Origin: an uncultured Dysosmobacter sp.
GTDB lineage: Bacteria; Bacillota; Clostridia; Oscillospirales; Oscillospiraceae
Direction: 5' to 3'
Assembly: GCA_934504065.1 (NCBI GenBank)
Contig: CAKSVQ010000014.1
Span: 1-31,917, forward strand
DNA length: 31,917 bases
Position numbers and translations under genes: made by a program. Positions 1-5,736 of the stretch are shown here, piece after piece (the first letter of the stretch is position 1; the number at the start of each line of letters is the position of its first letter). The notes under the pieces were generated by a model. The model was not told the origin of the DNA, ran no database searches, and saw only the letters and a list, made by a program, of their open reading frames with translations.

Positions 1-266
1 ACGAGATTTGTTCCGCCAACGGCCTGCCGAAAGTCGGGAACCACGGATTGCGGCACAGCTTCGCGTCTCTGGCTTACCATCTCCAAATCCCGGAAAAGAT
101 AGCCATGGAAATCGGCGGCTGGGCAGATGACGGGACGATGCACAAGATTTACACGCACCTAGCGCAGAAGGATATTGCCAAAAGAGCGCAGGACTTTCGG
201 AATTTTTTCTCGTCCAGTCCATCGGCGAACGGTAAAATTGGCAACGAAATTGGAAACGAAAAATAG
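1..266 (+). CDS. int: Tyrosine recombinase (phage integrase), C-terminal fragment
   Basis: Site-specific recombinase that joins phage and host attachment sites; only the last ~88 residues are in the window, and the 5' end lies to the left. Visible catalytic landmarks of the tyrosine recombinase family are the box II motif GLRHSFASLA (H-x-x-R type) and, about 40 residues later, the segment HKIYTHL carrying the nucleophilic tyrosine. The frame is open to the window edge, so the TTG at 48 is not a start. The protein ends in a small repeat, IGNEIGNEK. It reads towards the attachment core at 305-332, the usual int-attP arrangement. Identification as an integrase is firm; its serotype and full length cannot be seen. 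Confidence 0.93.
   Translation, partial: EICSANGLPKVGNHGLRHSFASLAYHLQIPEKIAMEIGGWADDGTMHKIYTHLAQKDIAKRAQDFRNFFSSSPSANGKIGNEIGNEK
237..257 (+). repeat. Left pair of ATTGG(C/A)AAC direct repeats, candidate integrase arm sites
   Basis: ATTGGCAAC (237-245) and ATTGGAAAC (249-257) lie 12 bp apart inside the last codons of int. Very similar repeats sit on the other side of the attachment core (429-494). Lambda-type integrases use short direct repeats flanking the core as arm-type binding sites, so that role is proposed; it is inference. Confidence 0.45.
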
Positions 267-304
267 AATCTCTTAGAGTCGCAACATGTTTAAGAAATAA
301 TATG

Positions 305-332
305 CTGGGTTCGATTCCCGTACGGGTCACCA
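305..332 (+). other. Attachment core: 3' end of a tRNA gene (attP)
   Basis: The segment contains a T-loop (TTCGATT, 310-316) between CTGGG and CCCGT, then the 3' acceptor strand ACGGGTC (322-328), discriminator A and CCA (330-332). Upstream there is no anticodon arm or D arm, so it is not a complete tRNA. Phages that integrate into tRNA genes carry exactly this 3' end so that the host tRNA is restored. With int on one side and late genes on the other it looks like attP. The first T-stem base does not pair (C against T), as expected if the crossover region begins at or just inside the T arm. The tRNA species cannot be told. Confidence 0.85.
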
Positions 333-337
333 TGCAG

Positions 338-370
338 AAAATGCCCTAGAAACTATTTCTAGGGCATTTT
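338..370. terminator. Bidirectional rho-independent terminator after the tRNA end
   Basis: A perfect 15-bp inverted repeat (338-352 and 356-370) encloses the 3-nt loop CTA, with A-rich and T-rich flanks, so it can act on both strands. It closes the leftward transcript from 839-501. After integration it would also terminate the restored host tRNA transcript, a useful pairing with the att core 6 bp upstream. Confidence 0.9.
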
Positions 371-428
371 TGTTGTATTTATTGTGCAAATCCAGCTTTT
401 CAAAACAATCTAGCTAAAAAATATTTTT

Positions 429-494
429 ATTGGCTAAAAGAATCTTGCCAGCAAAACACATTTTTAAGGTACAAATTGGCAATGGATTGGCAAT
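429..494 (+). repeat. Right cluster of ATTGGC repeats, candidate integrase arm sites
   Basis: ATTGGCTAA (429-437) and two exact copies of ATTGGCAAT (475-483 and 486-494) lie in the 130-bp non-coding gap between the terminator and the first leftward gene. They share ATTGGCAA with the repeats at 237-257 on the other side of the core, in the same orientation. The rest of the gap (372-500) is AT-rich and shows no gene. Confidence 0.45.
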
Positions 495-500
495 GGGTTT

Positions 501-839
501 TTACGGCTGTTCCCGCAGTTTGCGCATGATTGCGGCGTACGCTTTTGGATACAGCGCCTGGACGCACTGCATGTGCTCGTCCAGCACCTCCAGCAGGCGG
601 GGCATCCCGGCGGAATTGGCGGCGATTGCAAAATCGCTGCTGGGGATTTCCGCCTTTTGCGGGGCCGGAGCGGCAGAGTACAGATTGACAGGCGCAACAT
701 CAACAGGGCGGGAGTTCGCCGGGAACATGTGGTCGTAGATTGTATAGCAAGCCGCCATCAGCTGGCAGGTTGCCGCTGTCGGGTTCCTCGCTACCCTGCA
801 CTCTTCGATTGTTTCCAGCAAATCCCGCTCTGTCAACAT
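501..839 (-). CDS. Phage protein of unknown function (112 aa), last gene of left cassette
   Basis: Unrecognised. A mostly helical, soluble protein starting MLTERDLLETIEECRVARNP, with a Pro/Ala-rich linker near residues 48-65 and a C-terminal helical region rich in Met, Leu and Arg. No signal peptide or membrane segment. The start is supported by GGAGG 8 nt upstream; the gene begins 3 nt after the stop of the 843-1226 gene, so the two are co-transcribed. It is the last gene before the bidirectional terminator at 338-370. Its presence in the same cassette as structural-looking low-complexity proteins is the only clue to role. Confidence 0.8.
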   Translation of the reverse strand: MLTERDLLETIEECRVARNPTAATCQLMAACYTIYDHMFPANSRPVDVAPVNLYSAAPAPQKAEIPSSDFAIAANSAGMPRLLEVLDEHMQCVQALYPKAYAAIMRKLREQP

Positions 840-842
840 TTT

Positions 843-1226
843 TTATTCCTCCATGCTGCGCAGGGCCTTTTCCAAGGCCTCGCGTGTGCGGCTGTCGGGC
901 GCGATGTCGATCATATGCCTCAGTTTTTCGGCCATGTCCTCCCGTGCGTCCGTGCGGCTGTATCGGCCCATGCTGTCGCGTCTGCGGCCCCGGTAGCTGC
1001 TGCCGTCCCGGTAGTCGGGGCGGTAGCCGTCGTGGCCATAGTTGCCCATGGCGTACCAATCCCCGGCACTGCTGTATCCCTCGCCCATCATGATCTTATC
1101 CAGATTCTTCATGGTGTGGGTCAGCTTGTCCACGGTTTCCAGGTCACCGGCGGACAGCTCACCTTTTTCGGCGATCTCGTCCAGCTCCCGGCACAGGGTG
1201 TCCCGCAATTCATCCCAATGTTTCAT
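843..1226 (-). CDS. Phage protein of unknown function with Arg/Tyr/Gly-rich middle (127 aa)
   Basis: Unrecognised, but the layout is typical of proteins recurring in phages of gut Bacillota. An N-terminal helical region (about 1-45, LCRELDEIAEKGELSAGDLE) is followed by a low-complexity, probably disordered stretch rich in Gly, Tyr, Asp and Arg (about 50-90) and a charged C-terminal helix. No catalytic motif or membrane segment. GGGAGGTG precedes the ATG at good spacing. Lies 16 nt after the 1243-1677 gene and just before the 501-839 gene in one operon. A nucleic-acid or virion-binding role would fit the Arg-rich centre but is only inference. Confidence 0.8.
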   Translation of the reverse strand: MKHWDELRDTLCRELDEIAEKGELSAGDLETVDKLTHTMKNLDKIMMGEGYSSAGDWYAMGNYGHDGYRPDYRDGSSYRGRRRDSMGRYSRTDAREDMAEKLRHMIDIAPDSRTREALEKALRSMEE

Positions 1227-1242
1227 CTCGTTTCACCTCCCA

Positions 1243-1677
1243 CTAAGCCACACGCTCGACCATCAGGTTTGCGTTGGCTACATCGATTGCCTGGGTGCTG
1301 ATGTTGCGCACTGCGATATCCACGCAGCAGCCACGGGGCACGTCCACAAACGCGGCGGTTGCCACGTTCCAGGCGTCGCCCACGGCGGCAGGGGTCGCGG
1401 TGGCCGTGGTCTGCGGCACCGCCTCGCCGCCAATGGAGACCGCTACGCTAATTGCTCCGGCAGTGCCGCCGGTGGGCACAGAGATGTTGCCAACAAACAG
1501 CACCTTGTATCTGGCAACGGAGGCGCACCCGTTGCAGACGCCTTTCAGCGTCACCACACCGGCACCGGCACGATGAACAACATACCCCCGGTTACACTTC
1601 ACCGGCGCATCGGTAAAAAGCACGTTTTGTCCGGCGGGCACCGCCTGGACAGCGTTCGCAGTAAGTTCAACGGCCAT
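1243..1677 (-). CDS. Beta-rich phage protein, possible trimeric head domain (144 aa)
   Basis: Almost entirely alternating hydrophobic/polar beta-strand sequence with conserved-looking endings (VDVPRGCCVDIAVRN and the final ANANLMVERVA) and four or more cysteines. This pattern resembles the C-terminal TNF/C1q-like jelly-roll heads attached to collagen-like surface proteins in Bacillota and their phages, so a trimeric beta-sandwich is a reasonable guess; no catalytic site is evident. AAGGAGG precedes the ATG, and the stop of the 1691-2482 gene overlaps this ribosome binding site, giving tight coupling. Likely a virion decoration or cell-surface-binding component; function not proven. Confidence 0.8.
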   Translation of the reverse strand: MAVELTANAVQAVPAGQNVLFTDAPVKCNRGYVVHRAGAGVVTLKGVCNGCASVARYKVLFVGNISVPTGGTAGAISVAVSIGGEAVPQTTATATPAAVGDAWNVATAAFVDVPRGCCVDIAVRNISTQAIDVANANLMVERVA

Positions 1678-1690
1678 TTCTTAGCCCTCC

Positions 1691-2482
1691 TTACGCCACG
1701 CTGCTGCATCCGTAGCCGTTACCATAGCAGCAGTTGGGGTTCTGCACCTGGTAGGCGGGCACGGGGCGGGGATTGTAGTACGCGAACTGGTTCTCTACGT
1801 ACCCCTTGATGGTCAGGTTCTGGGCGTTCTGGCTTGCGGCCAGTTGGGCCATAAACAGCTGCTGGTTCTTGTCCGCAATCTGGGCATCCTTTGCCGCCAG
1901 CTCCTGCGCAGTCAGACGCTGATCCAGGCTGCGGAAGCCGCAGTTCATGGCGTCGATGATGTCGCGGGTGGTGTTCTGGATGGTGTTCCGGGTGTCGCAG
2001 CCCTGGGTGGCCATGTTGTAATTGACGCCCTGGATCGCGGCGCGGTTCTCGCAGCAGCACTCCTGATTTGCCATCTGCATCTGGAAAAGCTGCTGCATCA
2101 ATGCGGACTGCTGGTTGCACCGGGACAGCTCCGCCGCCTGGAAACCGTTGCTGATATTCTGGTTCACGCCTGCAAACCCGTTCAGCATGCCGGTGTTCAT
2201 GGCATAAAAACCGTCGCAGATGCCGCTGTTCACGCCGTCGATCTTCCGCTCAATGTTGGAAAAATCGGATGCCAGGACATACCCGTCCACCACGCCAGCG
2301 CCGGAGCCGCGTCCACCGCCGAAGCCTCCACCCCAGCCGTTGCCGCCCCAGCCAAACAGGACAGCGAAGAGAACGATCCAGATGAACCATTCGCCGCCCC
2401 AACCCATGCCGTTATTGTAGCCATTATTGCCGGTAACGGCTGCAATGTCGGCGGGGCCCATGTCATTTGCCGAAATACTCAT
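1691..2482 (-). CDS. Gly-rich, Cys-rich phage protein with one hydrophobic segment (263 aa)
   Basis: No enzyme family is recognised. Residues ~30-45 (WFIWIVLFAVLFGWGG) form a short hydrophobic, possibly membrane-inserting segment followed by a glycine-rich stretch (WGGGFGGGRGSG). The long centre is helical and Asn/Gln-rich with a cysteine cluster (ANQECCCENRAAI, about 140), and the tail is Pro/Asn/Cys-rich (NPNCCYGNGYGCSSVA). The same combination occurs in uncharacterised proteins of Bacillota phages. AGGAGG lies 8 nt before the ATG. It could be a membrane-associated or virion protein; the paired cysteines suggest cross-linking or metal binding. Function unknown. Confidence 0.82.
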   Translation of the reverse strand: MSISANDMGPADIAAVTGNNGYNNGMGWGGEWFIWIVLFAVLFGWGGNGWGGGFGGGRGSGAGVVDGYVLASDFSNIERKIDGVNSGICDGFYAMNTGMLNGFAGVNQNISNGFQAAELSRCNQQSALMQQLFQMQMANQECCCENRAAIQGVNYNMATQGCDTRNTIQNTTRDIIDAMNCGFRSLDQRLTAQELAAKDAQIADKNQQLFMAQLAASQNAQNLTIKGYVENQFAYYNPRPVPAYQVQNPNCCYGNGYGCSSVA

Positions 2483-2524
2483 GTTTTTCCTCCTTACAAT
2501 AAAATAAAAATTTATAACAGCGGG

Positions 2525-2734
2525 TTACCGCTTGTTACCGAAACCAAACATCCCCCGGAACTGGTCAAACTGCCCCTGCATCTGCTGGGCCATTTGCTGG
2601 GCCCGGTTTAGCTGTTGCTGGCTGACCCGTCCGCTTTGCATCAGCTGGTTTAACAGCTGTTGGGGGTCTTGTCCCCGCATTTGCTGCATAAATTGGGGAA
2701 ACTGGGAAATCATCTGCATGGGATTAGGCATCAT
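2525..2734 (-). CDS. Small Met/Gln-rich phage protein (69 aa)
   Basis: Low-complexity, amphipathic helical protein dominated by Met, Gln and Phe (for example QFPQFMQQMRGQDPQQLLNQ), with a basic last residue. No recognised domain. The ATG at 2734 overlaps the end of the 2724-3143 gene by 11 nt and has GGAGG 9 nt upstream inside that gene, so the pair is translationally coupled. The first two codons are both ATG; the upstream one fits the spacing. It probably works with its coupled neighbour; role unknown. Confidence 0.75.
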   Translation of the reverse strand: MMPNPMQMISQFPQFMQQMRGQDPQQLLNQLMQSGRVSQQQLNRAQQMAQQMQGQFDQFRGMFGFGNKR

Positions 2735-3143
2735 TGCGCTTCACCTCCGCTTTTTTTACCTCGCGCTTCCCCTCGGTCAGCTGGTTCAGCCGCTCCTCCA
2801 CAGCGCAAAGCCGCTGCTCGAACCCGGCGCTGACCGTGTCCACCGCTGCCGCTGCGTCCCGGATTTTGTATTCATACGCCACCAGGGGCATCGGGCGCCC
2901 GTTCATGTCGGCCCGTTTTTCATAAAATACCGGCTTATTGCTGTCCCATAGCCGCACAAAGCCGTTGGCCGCGACCAAAAACGCCTCCGCCGCAGATTCC
3001 GACGCTACCCAAATGCGGTCGTCCTGGCTGGCCTGTGGGGGCTGCATCGGGGCCGGTGGCTGGCCGATGGGCATTGGCGGTTGGAAATAATTGGGCTGGA
3101 AATAGCCGGATTGATAGTTGGGCTGCATATAAGGATTTGCCAT
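2724..3143 (-). CDS. Pro-rich phage protein with C-terminal coiled coil (139 aa)
   Basis: The first ~45 residues are Pro/Gln/Tyr-rich (YFQPPMPIGQPPAPMQPP). The middle (about 45-95) has a compact beta-like pattern including IWVASESAAEAFLVAANGF and VFYEKRADMNGRPMP. The last 40 residues form a charged coiled coil ending in a Lys-rich tail. Similar small proteins are common in Bacillota phages but have no assigned function. The ATG shares one base with the previous gene's stop (TAATG) and has GGAGG 8 nt upstream. Possibly a virion or assembly factor; that is inference from composition and late-cassette position. Confidence 0.8.
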   Translation of the reverse strand: MANPYMQPNYQSGYFQPNYFQPPMPIGQPPAPMQPPQASQDDRIWVASESAAEAFLVAANGFVRLWDSNKPVFYEKRADMNGRPMPLVAYEYKIRDAAAAVDTVSAGFEQRLCAVEERLNQLTEGKREVKKAEVKRNDA

Positions 3144-3523
3144 TATTCACGCCTCCAAAAATAAATTGGGTTTTCGTCCACCGAATTCCAGGTGTCGTAC
3201 AGCACGCCGTCCTGCACGGTGACTACATGATTTTTTAACGCCACCACATAGGTGCCCTTTGGGTACTCCCGCATAAAGTCACCCACGGTGTAGCAGTCCG
3301 GGCACTCTGCCGGGATCGCCGCCCGGCGGAAACCATTTCGCCGCAGCACCGCGCCCCATACATTGTTCGCGCTGGGCATATCGCATTGGCTTAGCCCTTC
3401 GTTGGCAAGCTGGACATAGGCTTGATACCATCCAATCCCCAGCGCCTTTGCCACGGCGCGGACGGCGCAATCCCCTACCTTGGCCGCCCGGGGATTGGGA
3501 TTAAAGCTTTGGTACGCTTCCAT
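3143..3523 (-). CDS. Papain-like / C39-like cysteine peptidase fold protein (126 aa)
   Basis: The motif GDCAVRAVAKALG near residue 16 places a cysteine at the start of a helix, as in papain-fold peptidases. It is followed ~70 residues later by ALKNHVVTVQDG (candidate catalytic His) and YDTWNS (candidate Asp/Asn). This Cys-His-Asp order fits a C39/transglutaminase-like thiol hydrolase, either active or structural. Start chosen at 3523 (MEAYQSF), which has AGAGGTGG 7 nt upstream; an upstream in-frame ATG at 3556 lies in the foot of the terminator and lacks such a site. First gene of the left cassette. Substrate unknown. Confidence 0.75.
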   Translation of the reverse strand: MEAYQSFNPNPRAAKVGDCAVRAVAKALGIGWYQAYVQLANEGLSQCDMPSANNVWGAVLRRNGFRRAAIPAECPDCYTVGDFMREYPKGTYVVALKNHVVTVQDGVLYDTWNSVDENPIYFWRRE

Positions 3524-3553
3524 AGGCACCACCTCTTTCTGCCCATAGAATAA

Positions 3554-3594
3554 CAAAAAAATCGGCAGGCAAACTCTCGTTTACCTACCGATTT
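3554..3594 (-). terminator. Rho-independent terminator (- strand) ending the lysis operon
   Basis: On the minus strand a 16-bp stem (arms 3579-3594 and 3559-3574, loop 4 nt) is followed by a run of six or more U. Two stem positions pair only as G-U on the minus strand and would be A-C mismatches on the plus strand, so it is designed for leftward transcripts. It separates the lysis module from the 3523-501 cassette. Confidence 0.9.
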
Positions 3595-3620
3595 GTTGTC
3601 ATAAAACCATCAAAAGACTG

Positions 3621-3857
3621 TCAAAAATCAATGTTTGGGGGAAGTACATAACTGTACTCCTGCACCGCCTCATATTGCTTTCGCAGTTTTTTAATGTGTC
3701 TGTCTAATGTGGCAAGGGACATGCCGAAAGCGTGGCACTGCTTTACTCGGCTCCATCCGGCGGCTCGGGTACGGATGATATTTTCCTCTAGTGGCGTTAA
3801 TAGCGCTAGAGAACAAAACTCATCCAGGATCACCCGATTCCACGGGACTTTATCCAC
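3621..3857 (-). CDS. Small helix-turn-helix protein, sigma-70 region 4-like (78 aa)
   Basis: The middle of the protein (LTPLEENIIRTRAAGWSRVK, then MSLATLDRHIKKLRKQY) has the layout of a sigma-70 region 4 / LuxR-type helix-turn-helix: a leading helix, a turn, and a recognition helix starting at SLATLDRHI. It likely binds DNA and may regulate late or host genes. It starts with GTG at 3857; an AAGGAGG 13 nt upstream lies in the last codons of the holin gene, so they are coupled. It is the last gene before the terminator at 3554-3594, placing a regulator at the end of the lysis operon. DNA target unknown. Confidence 0.78.
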   Translation of the reverse strand: MDKVPWNRVILDEFCSLALLTPLEENIIRTRAAGWSRVKQCHAFGMSLATLDRHIKKLRKQYEAVQEYSYVLPPNIDF

Positions 3858-3865
3858 TTATCACA

Positions 3866-4126
3866 TCAGTCCTCCTTGGGATAAATGTAAGTTCTCGCCT
3901 GTTTGCTGTCAGCGATACCGGCCGTAGTGGGGTCGTTCACCACGCCCAGGATGGCCAGCAGGGCGAAGACAGCATTGACCACGGCCAGCAGCTTATCGCC
4001 GATCTCGCCCAAGTCCAGGGAAAAGCCGAACAGGGCGGCTACCGTCTGCACCAGCAGGAGCAGCGCAGGAATCGCGGCCAGCCAAAAGTTTTTGTTTTTG
4101 ATGCGCACGGTCCAGTTAATCATCAT
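3866..4126 (-). CDS. Phage holin, phi LC3 type
   Basis: 86-residue membrane protein that makes or times lesions in the cytoplasmic membrane so the endolysin can reach the wall. Two hydrophobic segments (about 15-33, AAIPALLLLVQTVAALFGF, and 47-62, LLAVVNAVFALLAILG) are followed by the family signature NDPTTAGIADSKQARTY. The length fits Pfam Phage_holin_1. Of two adjacent ATGs the first (4126) has AAGGAGG at 8 nt; upstream in-frame codons lie in the gap and lack a better site. Neighbours are an XhlA-like protein and the endolysin, completing a lysis cassette. Confidence 0.92.
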   Translation of the reverse strand: MMINWTVRIKNKNFWLAAIPALLLLVQTVAALFGFSLDLGEIGDKLLAVVNAVFALLAILGVVNDPTTAGIADSKQARTYIYPKED

Positions 4127-4145
4127 TTTGTTTTCCTCCTTAAAA

Positions 4146-4445
4146 TCAGCCCAGCCCAAGCCGGGCGAGAATAAACCCTACGACAGCGGATACGACGATG
4201 TAGATGACCTTTTCAACTACCAGTTTCCACCGCTTCCCGGGTTCGGATTTCAGCTCCTGCACGTCCGTGCAGAGGCCGTCAACCTTCTCCCCGGTGGTTT
4301 CCACCTTCTCCGCCATGACAGCAACAGACGTTGCCAGCGTATTCAGCGCTTCCGTATGTTTTTCCAGCGTATCAAGCCGGTGGGAGTTGGATTTCCCTCG
4401 CTGCTCTACGGCGGAAATCCACTTAGTGATCTCAGCTTCTTCCAT
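4146..4445 (-). CDS. XhlA-like holin-associated membrane protein
   Basis: About 99 residues: a long helical/coiled-coil N-terminal part (residues ~5-70, with heptad-like TLATSVAVMAEKVETTGEKV) and one C-terminal transmembrane helix (VIYIVVSAVVGFILARLGLG). This is the layout of XhlA-type proteins, which assist holins in PBSX-like phages, or of some antiholins. Start set at the second ATG (4445), which has GGGAG 7 nt upstream; the first ATG (4451) is too close to it. Lies between endolysin and phi LC3-type holin. The membrane assistant role follows from context and is not proven. Confidence 0.78.
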   Translation of the reverse strand: MEEAEITKWISAVEQRGKSNSHRLDTLEKHTEALNTLATSVAVMAEKVETTGEKVDGLCTDVQELKSEPGKRWKLVVEKVIYIVVSAVVGFILARLGLG

Positions 4446-4460
4446 TGGCATACTCCCTTC

Positions 4461-5087
4461 TCAGCCGTTCCACCGGCTGTATTTGCCGTCGTCCACATGG
4501 ACGCCCCAGCTGTACTTCCCCAGCCCGCCCCTTCCGGGCAGCTTCTCGGCCATGACCTCCGCCGCGAGCTGCTGAAGCTTGGCCACGGAGATATTGCCGC
4601 CTATGGGGGCCAGATCAATGGCGTGTCCCGTCATGTGGTTGGAGTTGGCGGCTGCACCCGGCTGCTGGGCGTTCCACTGCTTGCACCGCAGTGCGCTGTT
4701 GTTGTTCAGCGGCACCCCGGCTCTGCGGCGGATCTCGTCCGCCACCCGCATGGTCGTCTCCGACATCTCCGCCGGATACCCGTTGCAGTACCGCCCGCCG
4801 CACTTGCACCGGCACTCGGCCCGCGTGAAGTATTCGATCTCATCCCAAAACGTGCCCGTCTTAGCCTGGCCGGTCTGCGCAGGCTTGTCCACCTTGACAG
4901 CCGTACCGGCAATCGCGCCGATCAGCATTTTTTGTGTTGCTGCGCCCGGTATCCCGTCCACGGTAAGCCCGTAGTCCGCCTGAAATGCACGAATAGCTGC
5001 TTGCGTATTCCTGCCGTCGGCTCCGTCAATCGTGCCGGGAGAATAGCCCAGATAGGTGAGCAGGCATTGAATTTGCTTTACCGTCAT
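4461..5087 (-). CDS. Endolysin: peptidoglycan-binding domain plus M15-type peptidase
   Basis: 208-residue cell-wall hydrolase. Residues ~1-55 are a PG_binding_1 repeat (QCLLTYLGYSPGTIDGADG, then AIRAFQADYGLTVDGIPG). Residues ~80-205 match the M15 (Peptidase_M15_3) fold with zinc-binding residues in SNHMTGHAIDLAP (H-x6-D) and WGVHVDDG (third ligand). It should cleave peptide bonds in the stem or cross-link peptide. A cysteine-rich stretch (CRCKCGGRYCNG) precedes the catalytic part. No signal peptide, so export relies on the holin. The ATG overlaps the stop of the upstream gene (ATGA). Confidence 0.93.
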   Translation of the reverse strand: MTVKQIQCLLTYLGYSPGTIDGADGRNTQAAIRAFQADYGLTVDGIPGAATQKMLIGAIAGTAVKVDKPAQTGQAKTGTFWDEIEYFTRAECRCKCGGRYCNGYPAEMSETTMRVADEIRRRAGVPLNNNSALRCKQWNAQQPGAAANSNHMTGHAIDLAPIGGNISVAKLQQLAAEVMAEKLPGRGGLGKYSWGVHVDDGKYSRWNG

Positions 5088-5266
5088 CCGATCACCACCC
5101 CGTACTTTGCCAGAATCGCAATGATATCATCGGTAAGGATTTTCTTGAGCTGACCGGGGGGCAGCTTGGCGATACTCGCGGCAATGGTGCGCATATCCTG
5201 CTCCCCATCCTCAGCAGCACGGATTTCCACAAGCCGTTTCTTTGCGCCATTACTCCACTTCTGCAT
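5084..5266 (-). CDS. Small unknown protein upstream of endolysin (60 aa)
   Basis: Unrecognised, charged helical protein (MQKWSNGAKKRLVEIRAAED...) ending in a hydrophobic C-terminus (IIAILAKYGVVIG). It overlaps the endolysin start by 4 nt and the upstream 40-residue gene by 17 nt, so it is part of a tightly coupled chain. No membrane helix long enough for a holin. Possibly tail- or lysis-associated. Confidence 0.72.
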   Translation of the reverse strand: MQKWSNGAKKRLVEIRAAEDGEQDMRTIAASIAKLPPGQLKKILTDDIIAILAKYGVVIG

Positions 5267-5372
5267 CGGGCTTCACCTCCAGGATTGCCAGGGCGTTCTG
5301 CATGTCTGCGCCCTCGGCTTTCATTTCCTCGATTTTTGCAAGGATTCTCTGCTTCCGTTCTTCAATGGTCAT
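5250..5372 (-). CDS. Very small phage protein (40 aa)
   Basis: A short ORF reading MTIEERKQRILAKIEEMKAE... , all helix and strongly charged, ending DAEVE. Support comes from context: its ATG overlaps the stop of the 5369-5719 gene (ATGA), a purine-rich GGGGGTG site is suitably placed, and its end overlaps the start of the 5084-5266 gene, filling the gap exactly. Small XkdX-like proteins are common at this place in tail/lysis operons, but the sequence is not clearly XkdX. Confidence 0.65.
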   Translation of the reverse strand: MTIEERKQRILAKIEEMKAEGADMQNALAILEVKPDAEVE

Positions 5373-5719
5373 GCGTTCACCCCCAGAGCGGTTTCAATTT
5401 CGGATAATGCGGCTTCGTACTCGGCATTTTCAGTTTTCATGTCCTGAACAATGCTTGCGTTTTCGTTTACTTCAAGCGTTCTGCCAGTAACAAGCCAATC
5501 TGTCATATTCGCCTTAATGTCCGCTTCCAGATCGGAACGCTCCGGCAGAATGAATGTGTATTCGTCATACTCGTACATCGTCACCGGCTGTTCGCTGCCT
5601 TCATCGGAGATTTGCAGCGTGTTGATGTTTTCACGCAGTCGCACCTCAACGTACCCATCCATAGGATGATAGGCTTCAATATGAAGCACATCTGGCGAGA
5701 TATTTCCTCTTACTCTCAT
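5369..5719 (-). CDS. Tail-fibre-adjacent protein of unknown function (116 aa)
   Basis: A soluble protein with a beta-rich N-terminal half (residues 10-60 include HPMDGYVEVRLRENI and MYEYDEYTFILPERSDLE) and a helical C-terminal half (IVQDMKTENAEYEAALSEIE). Proteins of this kind are commonly found directly after the receptor-binding protein in Bacillota siphophages and may help its assembly, like tail-fibre chaperones. AAGGAGG precedes the ATG. It begins 17 nt after the stop of the 5737-7032 gene. Function is inferred from position only. Confidence 0.75.
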   Translation of the reverse strand: MRVRGNISPDVLHIEAYHPMDGYVEVRLRENINTLQISDEGSEQPVTMYEYDEYTFILPERSDLEADIKANMTDWLVTGRTLEVNENASIVQDMKTENAEYEAALSEIETALGVNA

Positions 5720-5736
5720 TTCTGACTACCTCCTTC

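Noticed and set aside
270..332. Complete tRNA gene before the CCA
   Set aside because: Only the T arm and acceptor strand are present; the 60 bases upstream cannot form D or anticodon arms.
573..1809. Long plus-strand open frames across 573-1809 and similar ones over the tail genes
   Set aside because: They are antisense to well-supported leftward genes, lack ribosome binding sites, and read as Arg/His/Pro-rich shadow sequence.
3603..3624. TTGACA on the minus strand as promoter of the left cassette
   Set aside because: A clean -10 box at 16-18 bp is missing, and the terminator at 3554-3594 lies between it and the first gene.
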